A stretch of DNA of 64,000 bases from Streptococcus oralis (GCF_019334565.1 NZ_CP079724.1:827001-891000), one strand, 5' to 3'. Positions 44,412 through 54,250 are shown, counted from the first letter of the stretch. Notes: generated from the sequence alone by a model not told the origin. A program made the numbers and translations.

Positions 44412-45152
44412 TTATACATTTAAGACCTTATCCAAGAACTCTTTTAGACGAGGGTGTTGCGGGTTGTCAAAGATTTGATCTGGAGTTCCATCTTCCAGGA
44501 ATTCACCATCAGCCGTAAAGATAACACGGTTGGCTACCTGACGTGCAAATCCCATCTCGTGGGTTACGATGATCATGGTCATGCCTTGCTCCGCCAATTC
44601 CTTCATAACATTCAGTACATCTCCAACCATTTCAGGGTCAAGAGCAGAAGTTGGCTCATCAAAGAGCATGATATCAGGATTCATGGCAAGTCCACGAGCG
44701 ATAGCTACACGCTGTTTCTGACCACCTGAAAGGCTATCTGGGTTGGCATTAGCTTTATCTGCTAGTCCTACCTTTTCAAGCAACTCCATCCCCAATTTTT
44801 CAGCTTCTTCTTTGGTCATCCGTTTGTGTTCAATAGGAGCAAAAGTGATATTCTCTAGGACGGACATATGAGGGAAGAGGTTGAAATGTTGGAAGACCAT
44901 TCCCACGTTTTCACGAACATGGTCGACATTGGTTGATTTTTCAGTCAGATCATAACCATTTACTGTGATGTGGCCACTCGTTACCTCCTCGAGAAGGTTA
45001 AGGCTACGGAGGAAAGTGGATTTACCAGAACCAGAAGGACCGATGATACAGACAACATCTCCTTCATAGAACTTAGTAGTAATGCCTTTTAAAACTTCGT
45101 TTTTTCCATAATACTTATGCAAATCATTTACATCAATTTTTAGTTTTGCCAT
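44412..45152 (-). CDS. glnQ: Polar/glutamine ABC transporter ATP-binding protein
   Basis: ATPase of a PAAT-family amino-acid importer, 246 residues, with Walker [15 protein letters not shown]-loop [16 protein letters not shown], signature [16 protein letters not shown], Walker [18 protein letters not shown] and H-loop [15 protein letters not shown]. It pairs with the fused binding-protein/permease encoded immediately upstream (one-base overlap at 45152). The family imports glutamine, glutamate or related polar amino acids. Confidence 0.93.
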   Translation of the reverse strand: MAKLKIDVNDLHKYYGKNEVLKGITTKFYEGDVVCIIGPSGSGKSTFLRSLNLLEEVTSGHITVNGYDLTEKSTNVDHVRENVGMVFQHFNLFPHMSVLENITFAPIEHKRMTKEEAEKLGMELLEKVGLADKANANPDSLSGGQKQRVAIARGLAMNPDIMLFDEPTSALDPEMVGDVLNVMKELAEQGMTMIIVTHEMGFARQVANRVIFTADGEFLEDGTPDQIFDNPQHPRLKEFLDKVLNV

Positions 45153-47317
45153 TAACGAATCCTCTTTTCTAAGCGTTTCGCTAGTCTAGTCAAAAGCGTG
45201 ATAATTACAAGATAGAAGATAGCAAGGATTGCATACATCTTGAAACTTTGGTAGTTACGGGCGATGATGATCTTACCAGTTTGGAAAAGCTCCACCAGAC
45301 CGATAGCAGATACGATGGTTGTATCTTTAAGAGCGATAACGAACTGGTTGACGAAGTTTGGCAACATCAATTTAGTCGCTTGTGGCAAGATAATCTTACG
45401 CATGGTTTTTCCATAAGAGATACCAAGACTGCGGCTGGCTTCCATTTGCCCAACTGGAACAGCTTGGATCCCACCACGAACGATTTCAGCGATATAAGCT
45501 GCCGCATTGAGTGAGAGGGCAATAGTACCAGCTACAAAGTCATTGATTGGACTTTGTTGGCCTGTAATCGACTCGATGAAGTTTGGAATACCCCAGAAAA
45601 TGAAGGCAGCAAGAATCATCAAGGGAATACCACGGATAACGTCAACGAAAATCTCAGAGATTAGACGAAGAGATTTGTATGGGCTAACGCTAAACATACC
45701 AAAGATAATACCGATGACAATGGCAATTGCAAATGAAATAAGCGCAAGAGCAAGAGTGATTCCAAGTCCACTAAGAAGTTGTTTGTAGTTGTTTTGAAGC
45801 AAGCCCCAGATAGTAGTTTCGTCAACCGTACTTGTAGAGTCAGTTGAAGATTCGCTAGCTAGATACTTGTCAAGAATCTTTTGGAATTCTCCGTTAGCTT
45901 TGAGGTTCGCAAGTCCGTTATTGAACATCTGGATCAATTCAGGGTTTGTTCCTTTTTTAACCGCAAAGGCTGTTTCACCGATTGGAGTTCCAGCAATTGG
46001 CGTTTTCAATTTTTGACCTTGGCTGATAGAATATTTGAGAACTGGCTCATCATCCATCACAGCATCAATAGCTCCAGTATTCAGACTGTCATACATTGAT
46101 GCGCCATCTGCGAAGGTTTTAATCTTATAGCCGTATTTGCTTTGATTTTCAGTAAGGAATGTTTGGGAAGCAGTTCCGTTTTTAACACCGACAGTTTTAT
46201 CCTTGAGGTCTTCATAAGAAGCTATCGTGCTTGATTCTTTCACACCGAGAATCGTATTTGCTGTGTAGTATGATTCTGAGAAGTCGAAGGTTTCCTTACG
46301 GGCATCTGTTACAGACATACCAGCAATGATACCATCTGCTTGTCCTGCTTGAACAGCACTGATTGCTGCGTCAAATCCTGGGTTGGTAATTTCAATTTCA
46401 AAACCTTGATCTTTGGCAATGGCCTTGATGAGGTCCATATCAATACCGGTGTATTGATTGCTTGAATTTTGAAAAACGAATGGGGCGAAAGATGAGTCGC
46501 TGGCAATAATGTACTTGCTTTTCACTGGAGTAGCTTTTTGTCCAGTAGCAGTAGTTGTCGTTGGGCTTGCCGTAGTTGTAGAAGCGGTCCATTTTTGGAT
46601 GATTTGCTCCAAGCTACCATCCTTTTTCATTTGTGCTAGGGCTTCGTTAAACTCGGTAACCAAGTGTTCATACTTGCTCCCTTTCTTGACACCAAAAGCA
46701 AAGCTTCCAACAGCCTCACCATCCATATTGATGCTGAGATCTTGTCCTTGGTTAATCGCATACTCAATAACAGGTTTATCATCCATGATGGCATTTACAG
46801 CACCAGCACTTAGACTGTTATTCATCAAATCACCTGTATCAAAGGTTTTAATAGAAAAACCGTATTTATCTTTGATACTTTCGAGGAAACGTTGAGCGGC
46901 AGTTCCGTTCTTAACTCCAACTGTTTTCCCGCTAAGTTCCTCATATTTGGTGATTTTATTTGCCTTTGTGGTAGCAATGACAACTTTTGTATCATAATAA
47001 GTATCAGACATGGTAAAGACATTTTCACGTTCTTTTGTTTTTGTCATACCTGCCATAATAGCATCTGCTTGACCTGACTGCACTGCATTTACAGCTGCAT
47101 CAAAGCCAGGATAAGACATTTGGATGTTCCATCCTTTGATTTCTGCGACTTTATTGATAATATCAACATCAATCCCTTTATAGGTTTGATCTGAATCTTT
47201 AAACTCAAAAGGTGCGTAAGCTGTATCAGACACAATCTTAACAGTATCAGCTTTTGCCATACCTAGTGAGAAAATGGGAAATAAAATGAGCAAACATGCT
47301 AGTATTTTTTTCTTCAT
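45152..47317 (-). CDS. glnP: Glutamine ABC transporter: two substrate-binding domains fused to permease
   Basis: A 721-residue GlnP-type protein: signal peptide (1-23), SBD1 (about 25-245), a Ser/Thr-rich linker ([14 protein letters not shown]), SBD2 (about 268-490), and a PAAT permease domain (about 505-721) with the EAA-like loop [22 protein letters not shown]. The two SBDs are clearly repeats ([19 protein letters not shown] versus [41 protein letters not shown] versus [22 protein letters not shown]). In Lactococcus GlnP the two domains differ in affinity and specificity. Its own promoter is TTGCCT-17-TATAAT. Confidence 0.94.
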   Translation of the reverse strand: MKKKILACLLILFPIFSLGMAKADTVKIVSDTAYAPFEFKDSDQTYKGIDVDIINKVAEIKGWNIQMSYPGFDAAVNAVQSGQADAIMAGMTKTKERENVFTMSDTYYDTKVVIATTKANKITKYEELSGKTVGVKNGTAAQRFLESIKDKYGFSIKTFDTGDLMNNSLSAGAVNAIMDDKPVIEYAINQGQDLSINMDGEAVGSFAFGVKKGSKYEHLVTEFNEALAQMKKDGSLEQIIQKWTASTTTASPTTTTATGQKATPVKSKYIIASDSSFAPFVFQNSSNQYTGIDMDLIKAIAKDQGFEIEITNPGFDAAISAVQAGQADGIIAGMSVTDARKETFDFSESYYTANTILGVKESSTIASYEDLKDKTVGVKNGTASQTFLTENQSKYGYKIKTFADGASMYDSLNTGAIDAVMDDEPVLKYSISQGQKLKTPIAGTPIGETAFAVKKGTNPELIQMFNNGLANLKANGEFQKILDKYLASESSTDSTSTVDETTIWGLLQNNYKQLLSGLGITLALALISFAIAIVIGIIFGMFSVSPYKSLRLISEIFVDVIRGIPLMILAAFIFWGIPNFIESITGQQSPINDFVAGTIALSLNAAAYIAEIVRGGIQAVPVGQMEASRSLGISYGKTMRKIILPQATKLMLPNFVNQFVIALKDTTIVSAIGLVELFQTGKIIIARNYQSFKMYAILAIFYLVIITLLTRLAKRLEKRIR

Positions 47318-47346
47318 TTTTAGTCTCCTTTTCCGAATATTTTCCC

Positions 47347-47375
47347 ATTATATCAGAAAATGAATGAAAAGGCAA
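47347..47375 (-). promoter_or_regulatory. glnPQ promoter
   Basis: Minus strand: TTGCCT (47375-47370), 17-base spacer, TATAAT (47352-47347) with TGA upstream. An ATTTTCTGA half resembling a CodY box overlaps the spacer, but only about 10 of 15 consensus bases match. Confidence 0.7.
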
Positions 47376-47457
47376 ATTTTATGGATTTTATGTAAGAAAA
47401 TGTAACATGAAATACTAGCTCTTATCAACTTAGAGAAGAGTCTGAAAAGTAAATTTA

Positions 47458-47466
47458 TGGTAAAAT
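47458..47466 (+). promoter_or_regulatory. Extended -10 promoter of uvrB
   Basis: TGGTAAAAT (47458-47466), with a weak -35, 32 bases upstream of the uvrB start. Confidence 0.6.
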
Positions 47467-47497
47467 AGAAGGATAGAAAAATGCAGATGAGGCAATC

Positions 47498-49486
47498 ATG
47501 ATAAATCGAATTACAGATAATAAATTTAAACTAGTATCAAAATATGAACCTTCAGGAGATCAACCCCAAGCGATTGAGCAGTTGGTTGACAATATCGAGG
47601 GTGGAGAGAAGGCCCAAATTTTGATGGGGGCGACGGGTACAGGGAAGACCTATACCATGAGTCAGGTCATTTCCAAAGTCAATAAACCAACTTTGGTCAT
47701 TGCCCATAACAAAACCCTAGCTGGTCAGCTCTATGGGGAGTTCAAGGAATTTTTCCCTGAAAATGCTGTTGAGTACTTCGTATCTTACTATGATTATTAC
47801 CAACCCGAGGCCTATGTCCCTTCTAGTGATACCTATATTGAAAAGGATAGCTCGGTCAATGATGAGATTGACAAGCTCCGTCACTCAGCGACTTCAGCCC
47901 TTCTGGAGCGCAATGATGTCATCGTCGTGGCTTCTGTCTCTTGTATCTATGGTTTGGGTTCGCCAAAGGAATATGCTGATAGTGTCGTTAGTCTCCGTCC
48001 AGGTCTGGAGATTTCTCGTGATAAACTCTTGAATGACTTGGTGGATATTCAGTTTGAACGCAATGATATTGATTTCCAACGGGGAAGATTTCGCGTTCGC
48101 GGGGATGTGGTGGAGATTTTCCCAGCTTCTCGTGATGAGCACGCTTTTCGAGTAGAGTTTTTCGGGGATGAGATTGACCGTATCCGTGAGGTTGAGGCCT
48201 TGACAGGTCAGGTATTGGGAGAAGTAGATCATTTGGCGATTTTCCCTGCCACTCACTTTGTGACCAATGACGATCACATGGAAGTTGCTATTGCCAAGAT
48301 TCAAGCAGAGTTAGAAGAGCAGTTAGCTGTCTTTGAGAAGGAAGGCAAACTGCTGGAAGCCCAGCGTTTGAAACAGCGGACAGAGTATGATATCGAGATG
48401 TTACGTGAGATGGGCTATACCAACGGTGTTGAAAACTACTCTCGTCACATGGATGGACGGAGCGAAGGCGAGCCTCCTTATACGCTTCTCGACTTCTTCC
48501 CAGATGATTTCTTGATTATGATTGATGAAAGTCACATGACCATGGGGCAAATCAAGGGTATGTACAATGGAGACCGTTCGCGTAAGGAAATGTTAGTAAA
48601 CTATGGTTTCCGTTTACCGTCAGCCTTGGATAATCGTCCTCTCCGTCGGGAGGAGTTTGAAAGCCATGTGCATCAGATTGTTTACGTTTCAGCAACACCA
48701 GGCGACTATGAAAATGAACAGACCGAGACAGTGATTGAGCAAATCATTCGTCCGACAGGGCTCTTGGATCCTGAAGTGGAAGTCCGTCCGACTATGGGAC
48801 AGATTGATGATCTCCTAGGTGAAATCAATGCTCGTGTTGAAAAGAATGAGCGAACCTTTATCACCACTTTGACCAAGAAAATGGCAGAAGACTTGACCGA
48901 CTACTTCAAGGAAATGGGCATCAAGGTCAAGTACATGCACTCGGATATCAAGACTTTGGAGCGGACGGAGATTATCCGTGACCTACGTTTGGGTGTCTTT
49001 GATGTCTTGGTCGGAATTAACCTTCTTCGTGAAGGGATTGACGTTCCCGAGGTAAGCTTGGTTGCTATTCTAGATGCTGACAAGGAAGGTTTCCTTCGTA
49101 ACGAACGTGGCCTCATCCAGACCATTGGACGTGCTGCCCGTAATAGCGAAGGACATGTCATCATGTATGCGGACACGATGACTCAGTCTATGCAACGTGC
49201 CATAGATGAAACGGCCCGTCGTCGGAAAATCCAGATGGCTTATAATGAAGAGCATGGTATCGTCCCACAAACCATTAAGAAAGAAATTCGTGATCTTATT
49301 GCCGTGACCAAGGCAGTTTCTAAGGAAGAGGACAAGGAAGTCGATATCAATAGCCTCAACAAACAAGAGCGCAAGGAACTCGTTAAAAAACTCGAAAAAC
49401 AAATGCAAGAAGCCGTCGAAGTGCTTGATTTTGAACTGGCTGCTCAGATACGTGATATGATGTTGGAAGTGAAGGCGTTGGATTAG
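47498..49486 (+). CDS. uvrB: Excinuclease ABC subunit B
   Basis: Damage-verification helicase of nucleotide excision repair. The 662-residue protein has Walker [16 protein letters not shown] (about 43-57), the beta-hairpin region [64 protein letters not shown], helicase motifs IV-VI ([41 protein letters not shown]) and the C-terminal UVR motif that contacts UvrC. Full length. Its last 22 bases recur almost exactly at the end of the next gene. Confidence 0.97.
   Translation: MINRITDNKFKLVSKYEPSGDQPQAIEQLVDNIEGGEKAQILMGATGTGKTYTMSQVISKVNKPTLVIAHNKTLAGQLYGEFKEFFPENAVEYFVSYYDYYQPEAYVPSSDTYIEKDSSVNDEIDKLRHSATSALLERNDVIVVASVSCIYGLGSPKEYADSVVSLRPGLEISRDKLLNDLVDIQFERNDIDFQRGRFRVRGDVVEIFPASRDEHAFRVEFFGDEIDRIREVEALTGQVLGEVDHLAIFPATHFVTNDDHMEVAIAKIQAELEEQLAVFEKEGKLLEAQRLKQRTEYDIEMLREMGYTNGVENYSRHMDGRSEGEPPYTLLDFFPDDFLIMIDESHMTMGQIKGMYNGDRSRKEMLVNYGFRLPSALDNRPLRREEFESHVHQIVYVSATPGDYENEQTETVIEQIIRPTGLLDPEVEVRPTMGQIDDLLGEINARVEKNERTFITTLTKKMAEDLTDYFKEMGIKVKYMHSDIKTLERTEIIRDLRLGVFDVLVGINLLREGIDVPEVSLVAILDADKEGFLRNERGLIQTIGRAARNSEGHVIMYADTMTQSMQRAIDETARRRKIQMAYNEEHGIVPQTIKKEIRDLIAVTKAVSKEEDKEVDINSLNKQERKELVKKLEKQMQEAVEVLDFELAAQIRDMMLEVKALD
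49465..49486 (+). repeat. 22-base direct repeat, copy 1 (3' end of uvrB)
   Basis: GGAAGTGAAGGCGTTGGATT followed by AG; 21 of 22 bases match copy 2 at 50106-50127. Both copies end in an in-frame TAG and encode EVKALD-stop. Confidence 0.85.
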
Positions 49487-49500
49487 ATAGGAGAAAACGA

Positions 49501-50127
49501 ATGAAAATTTTAGTCATCAATGGACATCCTGACAAGGGAAGTTTCTGTCAAGAAATTTTTCGAACGATTGTAGAAAATATTGACTCAAATCATAATGAGC
49601 TTGAATCTATTAACCTAAATGAGATAGATTTTGATCCTGTATTGCGTTATGGTTATCGAAAACGGATGGAAGAGGACTCCTTCATACTTCGCTCTCAGGA
49701 ATTAATCCAGTGGGCAGATCATTTCATTTTTGTTTATCCAATTTGGTGGAGTAGTATGCCTAGTTTATTGAAGGGGTGGATTGATCGTGTTTTCACGCCA
49801 GGAATTGCATACTCTGCCAATAATCAAGGAAGTTTTATTTTAAACTACTTAAGGGGTCAGCAGTTTAAAAAGTTACTAAAAGGAAAAACAGCTAGTATTT
49901 ACGCAACATCCATGGCACCAACATGGTGGTACAAAGTATTTTCAGGTTCTATCAGTATTCCAGACAGTTATGGAATATCAGTATTAAAGAATGCTGTCCT
50001 GAATCATTGCGGTATCAAAACAAAGAAAGTTTCAATTTTGGGTGAGTTAGGGCGTGAGGTGAATACAAATTCTACAAGACAAAAATATCTACAAAAAGTA
50101 GCTGAGGAAGTCAAGGCGTTGGATTAG
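49501..50127 (+). CDS. NAD(P)H dehydrogenase (quinone)/flavodoxin-like oxidoreductase
   Basis: A 208-residue flavodoxin-fold reductase of the NQO1/KefF class: ILVINGHPDKGSFCQEIF (FMN-phosphate loop, about 3-20), ADHFIFVYPIWWSSMPSLLKGWIDRVFTPGIAYS (about 72-105; isoalloxazine and catalytic region) and YATSMAPTWWYK. It probably reduces quinones or nitro compounds with NAD(P)H. It has a GGAGAAAACG ribosome site 14 bases after uvrB and belongs to the same transcript. Its C-terminus EVKALD and the last 22 bases duplicate those of uvrB, hinting that it arrived by a repeat-mediated insertion. Confidence 0.85.
   Translation: MKILVINGHPDKGSFCQEIFRTIVENIDSNHNELESINLNEIDFDPVLRYGYRKRMEEDSFILRSQELIQWADHFIFVYPIWWSSMPSLLKGWIDRVFTPGIAYSANNQGSFILNYLRGQQFKKLLKGKTASIYATSMAPTWWYKVFSGSISIPDSYGISVLKNAVLNHCGIKTKKVSILGELGREVNTNSTRQKYLQKVAEEVKALD
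50106..50127 (+). repeat. 22-base direct repeat, copy 2 (3' end of NQO-like gene)
   Basis: GGAAGTCAAGGCGTTGGATT followed by AG; one mismatch to copy 1 at 49465-49486. The interval between copies is 619 bases and holds only the NQO-like gene. Confidence 0.85.
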
Positions 50128-50135
50128 GAAAAAGT

Positions 50136-50699
50136 ATGGTTTATTTAAGAAAACTAATTGAAGAAGATTTGGTGTCTTTGTGGGAAATTGCTTATTCACA
50201 ATCTAATCCAATTTGGAAGCAGTATGATGCTCCCTATTATGACGATTATCAGCATTTTCCTAATTTTCAAGAATTTAAACTACAAAAATCAGAATCTACT
50301 CTAAACAACTCAAATCGCCTTGGTATTTTTGTTGATGATAAATTAGTTGGGACTGTTTCGCGCTACTGGGTATGTAAACAAACAAGATGGATGGAATTGG
50401 GGATTTGTATTTATGATAACAAATTTTGGAACTCTGGCATTGGAAAAGCTGCTATGCTACAATGGATAGATCGGACATTTAAGGATTACTTGGTGTTGGA
50501 GCATCTTGGTTTGACAACTTGGTCAGGAAATCTTGGTATGGTAAAACTTGCTGAAAAATTAAGAATGAAAAAAGAAGCTCATATTCCAAAAGTTCGTTAT
50601 TACCAAGGCAAATATTTTGATAGTATTAAATATGGTATTCTGAGAGAAGAATGGAGTAAAATAAATGAACCTAACTATCAAACAAATGGAAACTCCTGA
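50136..50699 (+). CDS. GNAT-family N-acetyltransferase (first)
   Basis: A 187-residue GNAT/RimJ-like acetyltransferase. MVYLRKLIEEDLVSLWEIA opens the fold; the acetyl-CoA pyrophosphate loop is NKFWNSGIGKAAMLQWID (about 93-110), a variant of Q/RxxGxG/A, followed by GLTTWSGNLGMVKLAEKLRMKKEAHIPKVRYYQGKYFDSIKYGILREEW, typical of RimJ-type enzymes. The substrate is unknown. It begins 8 bases after the NQO-like gene with AGGA upstream; its end overlaps the next GNAT by 35 bases, a longer overlap than usual. Confidence 0.85.
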   Translation: MVYLRKLIEEDLVSLWEIAYSQSNPIWKQYDAPYYDDYQHFPNFQEFKLQKSESTLNNSNRLGIFVDDKLVGTVSRYWVCKQTRWMELGICIYDNKFWNSGIGKAAMLQWIDRTFKDYLVLEHLGLTTWSGNLGMVKLAEKLRMKKEAHIPKVRYYQGKYFDSIKYGILREEWSKINEPNYQTNGNS

Positions 50700-51168
50700 A
50701 GAGATAGAAGTTAAATCCTTCGTTCATTGGCAAACGTGGAGAGAGGCTTATGATGATCTTTTACCTGCAGAATTTCAGGAGACGATGACATTAGAAAGAT
50801 GTCGATTCTTTAGTCAAAAATATCCTAAAAATACATTGATTGCGATAGATGGCATGAAGATAGTTGGTTTTATCAGTTATGGAAACTTTCGTGATGAGAC
50901 TATTCAAGCTGGCGAAATTATTGCCTTATATGTTTTAAAAGACTATTATGGAAAAGGTATTGCTCAGAAGTTAATGAAGGAAGCTCTGACTACTCTTGAA
51001 CAGTTCTCTGAAATATTTTTATGGGTATTAAAAGAGAATAAGCGAGCCATTGCTTTCTATCAAAAAATGGGTTTTACTTTTGATGGGCAAGAAAAAATAC
51101 TTGACCTTGGAAAACCTATCACTGAAATTAGAATGGTACGTAAGAAATCCTCAAAATCTGAGAGTTAA
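50665..51168 (+). CDS. GNAT-family N-acetyltransferase (second)
   Basis: A 167-residue GNAT protein: acetyl-CoA loop YVLKDYYGKGIAQKLMKEAL (about 91-110, containing QxxGxG/A-like YGKGIAQ), LWVLKENKRAIAFYQKMGFTFDGQEK (about 125-150). The N-terminal half contains HWQTWREAYDDLLPAEFQ, characteristic of the YhhY/PhnO-like 'TWR.AY' subgroup. Substrate unknown. The start at 50665 lies 35 bases inside the preceding gene and has no strong ribosome site, so translation is presumably coupled. Confidence 0.85.
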   Translation: MNLTIKQMETPEEIEVKSFVHWQTWREAYDDLLPAEFQETMTLERCRFFSQKYPKNTLIAIDGMKIVGFISYGNFRDETIQAGEIIALYVLKDYYGKGIAQKLMKEALTTLEQFSEIFLWVLKENKRAIAFYQKMGFTFDGQEKILDLGKPITEIRMVRKKSSKSES

Positions 51169-51258
51169 ATACTGGTAGAATTGCGATTTTGTTTTCAGAT
51201 TACGCAATGAACAAACAATCATGTTTTAGATAATATTTTTAAATAGAGAGAAGTTATT

Positions 51259-51762
51259 ATGAATTTGAAAGTGAAGAAGTATAAGAAGTCAACATGGTTA
51301 GATTCTGTTCGTTTTTGGTTACAAGGGCATCGATTTGTCAAATTTATGCTTGATATTGTCTTTTATATCATCTTGTTCCTAGTTATAGAATTCACAACAT
51401 CACAGAACAAAAGCATTCCAGCTGATTTTCGGTACAGAGAACTCTTGTTTCCCTTGCAATTGAATCTTTTTATCTTGGGTTATAGACTCTATGCTTTCTT
51501 TTTACCAGTGAAAACAAAAAAAGAAAAGACCCTTAAAAAATTCTGTGAACCCTTTATTTATATCAATGTCCTTAGCTTCATTTTTCAACTGATTGGCGTC
51601 AGAAAAAGAGGAAGAGTTGTTCTCTCACCTTTGTTTTCACTGGAGTCATCCTATATCTGGTTTCCTATTGTCGTCTACCTTCTGGTCTTGATGTTAACTT
51701 TGGCAATCTTCTTTCTCTCTAAAGGCTCAAAAAAAGGAGTAGATGAAAATGAAGATGAGTAG
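51259..51762 (+). CDS. Membrane protein, tandem paralogue family copy 1
   Basis: A 167-residue protein of unknown function with a basic N-terminus (KVKKYKKSTWLDSVRFWLQGHR) and four predicted transmembrane helices. The region FIYINVLSFIFQLIGV (TM3), then a short basic loop and PLFSLESSYIWFPIVVYLL (TM4) aligns with the two following genes, which share the pattern (S)(L/M/I)(E/D)xxYxWxPIxxYL. Start with AGAGAGAAG upstream. First of three tandem diverged paralogues; likely one transcript. Confidence 0.78.
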   Translation: MNLKVKKYKKSTWLDSVRFWLQGHRFVKFMLDIVFYIILFLVIEFTTSQNKSIPADFRYRELLFPLQLNLFILGYRLYAFFLPVKTKKEKTLKKFCEPFIYINVLSFIFQLIGVRKRGRVVLSPLFSLESSYIWFPIVVYLLVLMLTLAIFFLSKGSKKGVDENEDE

Positions 51763-52312
51763 GCAAATGAAGTACAAGACAAAAGAAAAGTCTTCTTGGA
51801 CTAAGAGGATTTTTCTTTGGCTGGAAAGGCACAGAAGGATTGGTCAACTTTTGGATACGAGTGTATTATTTGGATCTATGTTTGTATCATTTCTTGCCGC
51901 CTCTTACATTAGTTATCTATTACCGAACATGAACTATCTTTCCCCCTTAAGCTTCAATCTTATCCTTCTGATCTTATCAACCTATTTCCTTGTCTTTCGT
52001 TTTAGTAGTGATAAACTTCAGAAATGGCGTTACTTTTCATGGGGATTTATTGGGTTCAATGGTCTTCTTTTTCCCTTTCATCTCTTGGTAGGTCTGAATT
52101 GGCTAGGACGTCGTAAGTCAACGAATTTCCCTCCCATAATTTCTATGGATCCAGCCTATGTCTGGGTCCCTATTGTAAGTTATCTCTTTTTCTTTTTCTT
52201 GGGGCTGGGCATTCTGCTTTTGATTATACGGATAGAAAAGAGAAGAAGGAGGCGTAAATGGAACGAAAGATTAAGAGAAAAAAGAAGGTCAAACAACAGG
52301 ACAGAAAAATGA
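51749..52312 (+). CDS. Membrane protein, tandem paralogue family copy 2
   Basis: About 187 residues, four predicted helices, paralogous to its neighbours: basic N-terminus with IFLWLERHRRIGQLLD, TM3 FIGFNGLLFPFHLLVGL and TM4 region ISMDPAYVWVPIVSYLFFFF. The C-terminus is strongly basic (KRRRRKWNERLREKRRSNN). Starts at 51743, 51749 or 51755 are all possible in frame; 51749 has the best spacing from GGAG. It overlaps the previous gene's end and the next gene's start (55 bases), so the three are coupled. Confidence 0.75.
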   Translation: MKMSRQMKYKTKEKSSWTKRIFLWLERHRRIGQLLDTSVLFGSMFVSFLAASYISYLLPNMNYLSPLSFNLILLILSTYFLVFRFSSDKLQKWRYFSWGFIGFNGLLFPFHLLVGLNWLGRRKSTNFPPIISMDPAYVWVPIVSYLFFFFLGLGILLLIIRIEKRRRRRKWNERLREKRRSNNRTEK

Positions 52313-52815
52313 GAAATATCCAGAAAAAGTATTCTTTGATAGCTCACGTCCAATTGTGGCTGGAAAGACATTCAAAGATTGTTTCTTTTATGGATGGTGG
52401 TATAATATTATTATCTATTTTTGGTATCATGTATGTGTTGTTCGGGACGTCACTTATCCCGAAACCGTATCAAGAAATGTCCTATGTCTTGCCAATTATT
52501 ATGAATTTTGTCTTTTTGGTGCACACACTTTATCAAGGTATTTTTAGAGATGGTTTTAGCAATAAGGCTTCAGTACAAGGATTTTTAAAAACTTTTCTAT
52601 TCATAAACGGACCTATTTTTCTCCTCCACTTAATTGTTGGGGTGAAAGGGAGAAATGTTAAAAAAATTCCTTCCCTATTATCTATCGATTATCGCTACAT
52701 CTGGCTTCCAATTACTACCTATCTAATCTTTTTCATCATTCCAGCGATATTAATGGTCATTTTGAAATATAAGGACAAAAAGAGGAATAATCATGACAAA
52801 AGAAAATCTAACTAA
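52258..52815 (+). CDS. Membrane protein, tandem paralogue family copy 3
   Basis: A 185-residue paralogue: very basic N-terminus (MERKIKRKKKVKQQDRK), LWLERHSKIVSFMD, four helices, TM3 FLFINGPIFLLHLIVGV and TM4 SIDYRYIWLPITTYLIFF, basic C-terminus. AAGGAGG five bases upstream of ATG 52258 gives a confident start despite the 55-base overlap with copy 2. Function unknown. Confidence 0.78.
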   Translation: MERKIKRKKKVKQQDRKMRNIQKKYSLIAHVQLWLERHSKIVSFMDGGIILLSIFGIMYVLFGTSLIPKPYQEMSYVLPIIMNFVFLVHTLYQGIFRDGFSNKASVQGFLKTFLFINGPIFLLHLIVGVKGRNVKKIPSLLSIDYRYIWLPITTYLIFFIIPAILMVILKYKDKKRNNHDKRKSN

Positions 52816-53236
52816 GTTATTTTCATTTAAAACACTCTATTTGGCTTTGCTGACCTTTGTGGTTCTTCATTTGATCTTGTTGGTTTTTGGACTATCTTTT
52901 ACTCCGATTTTGTGGAATAGTTGGTTTTTTATTCTTTGTTTAACCTTCCTAATCCACCCCTGGAGAATCTTTTATAGAACAAGAGATTTTCAATGGTATC
53001 ACCTTATTTTTCAAATATTTAGTGGATTGGTGACATTTTACCTTTGGTTTGCAGCATTCTTTGTTTTATCAGTTATCTCGGATCCAGCCATCCCTATCAA
53101 TATAGACTATCGCATAGAAGATAAGGAAATCATCATTGCTAGAGGTTTTTTGGCCCGTACTACTTATGAACATCATGAATTGATCAATCCCTTTATCATG
53201 AAGGCAGAAGTAAAATACAACGAAGATACATTTTAA
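52793..53236 (+). CDS. Membrane protein of unknown function
   Basis: A 147-residue protein with three hydrophobic segments in the first 105 residues and a short hydrophilic C-terminal part (IPINIDYRIEDKEIIIARGFLARTTYEHHELINPF). It lacks the YxWxPI signature of the three preceding paralogues, so it is probably not a fourth copy, but it overlaps copy 3 by 23 bases and belongs to the same unit. No recognised family. Confidence 0.72.
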   Translation: MTKENLTKLFSFKTLYLALLTFVVLHLILLVFGLSFTPILWNSWFFILCLTFLIHPWRIFYRTRDFQWYHLIFQIFSGLVTFYLWFAAFFVLSVISDPAIPINIDYRIEDKEIIIARGFLARTTYEHHELINPFIMKAEVKYNEDTF

Positions 53237-53259
53237 TAACTTAGAAAGCGAGCAAATCT

Positions 53260-53727
53260 ATGTCCCGTGCCCAAGCAACTATTTTAACCAATATCTGTCT
53301 GATTGAAGACCTCGAAACCCAGCGTGTGGTGATGCAGTATCGTTCACCCGAAAACAATCGCTGGTCTGGCTATGCCTTTCCAGGAGGACATGTTGAGAAT
53401 GGCGAGGCCTTTGCCGAGTCTGTCATTCGTGAGATTTATGAAGAAACAGGTCTAACCATTCAGAATCCCCAACTGGTCGGCATTAAAAATTGGCCCTTAG
53501 ATACAGGTGGGCGCTACATCGTTTTTTGTTATAAGGCGACAGAGTTTACTGGGAATCTCCAATCTTCAGATGAAGGAGAAGTATCTTGGGTACAAAAAGA
53601 CCAGATTCCAAACTTGGAACTGGCCTATGATATGTTGCCTTTGATGGAAATGATGGAAGCACCTGACAAGTCTGAGTTCTTCTATCGCCACCGCACAGAG
53701 GACGGCTGGGAAAAAGAAATTTTCTAG
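53260..53727 (+). CDS. Nudix hydrolase (8-oxo-dGTP diphosphatase-like)
   Basis: A 155-residue MutT/Nudix enzyme. The Nudix box is complete: GGHVENGEAFAESVIREIYEETGL (about 42-65, GX5EX7REUXEEXGU). The closest annotation is MutX/8-oxo-dGTP diphosphatase of streptococci, which would sanitise oxidised nucleotides, but substrate specificity is an inference. The stop overlaps the convergent niaR stop by three bases, sharing a CTAG sequence, with no terminator visible between them. Confidence 0.87.
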   Translation: MSRAQATILTNICLIEDLETQRVVMQYRSPENNRWSGYAFPGGHVENGEAFAESVIREIYEETGLTIQNPQLVGIKNWPLDTGGRYIVFCYKATEFTGNLQSSDEGEVSWVQKDQIPNLELAYDMLPLMEMMEAPDKSEFFYRHRTEDGWEKEIF

Positions 53728-54239
53728 TCTTTTACTAAATAACCTAACTGATCCAAGGCCTCCTCGATATAGTGGAGGTCTTGTTGTGTCTCGGCTTCAA
53801 CAAGGTGGTAATGGATGCCGTCTGTCAATTCAGAAAGGGGTCTAAAGTCTGAATTCTCGACTTGTTCGAGAAAATGCTGGACATCTCGTCGGCAGGTGAG
53901 TTTGAGTAGGGTTTCAATTTCTCCATAAACTGGATGATCGATTAAGATATTTTGAACGCGTCCGCCATTATCTACAATGGCTAGTAGTTCCTGACCGATT
54001 TCTTCCAGTTCATGTTTCACTTTAAAGAGTTTGTGCACGTAGGGGCTGGCATCATTTTCTTTGTAGATATAGCCACGATTGGTGGATAGGATAGGAGCTC
54101 CATCTGCTCGGAGAATAGCGATGTCCTGTACAATGACCTGGCGCGTAACATGGAAGTGCTCAGCCAAGGTTTGACCATTGAGAGCTTTTGGCGCCTCTTT
54201 TAACAGTTTGAGAAGAGCTTGTTTGCGATCCTTTGTCAT
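53724..54239 (-). CDS. niaR: Niacin-responsive transcriptional repressor NiaR
   Basis: Repressor of niacin uptake and salvage genes with niacin as co-repressor. The 171-residue protein has an N-terminal winged HTH (about 1-60; TLAEHFHVTRQVIVQDIAILRADG) and a 3H domain (about 75-170) with metal/ligand-binding histidines visible in DHPVYGEI, RRDVQHFLEQVE and ELTDGIHYHLVEAE. It lies 11 bases after niaX in one operon and should autoregulate through the operator at 54789-54811. Confidence 0.93.
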   Translation of the reverse strand: MTKDRKQALLKLLKEAPKALNGQTLAEHFHVTRQVIVQDIAILRADGAPILSTNRGYIYKENDASPYVHKLFKVKHELEEIGQELLAIVDNGGRVQNILIDHPVYGEIETLLKLTCRRDVQHFLEQVENSDFRPLSELTDGIHYHLVEAETQQDLHYIEEALDQLGYLVKD

Positions 54240-54250
54240 AGTTTTTCCTT

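Noticed and set aside
47345..47370. CodY box at the glnPQ promoter
   Set aside because: Only about 10 of 15 consensus bases match, mostly because of general AT-richness and the -10 itself.
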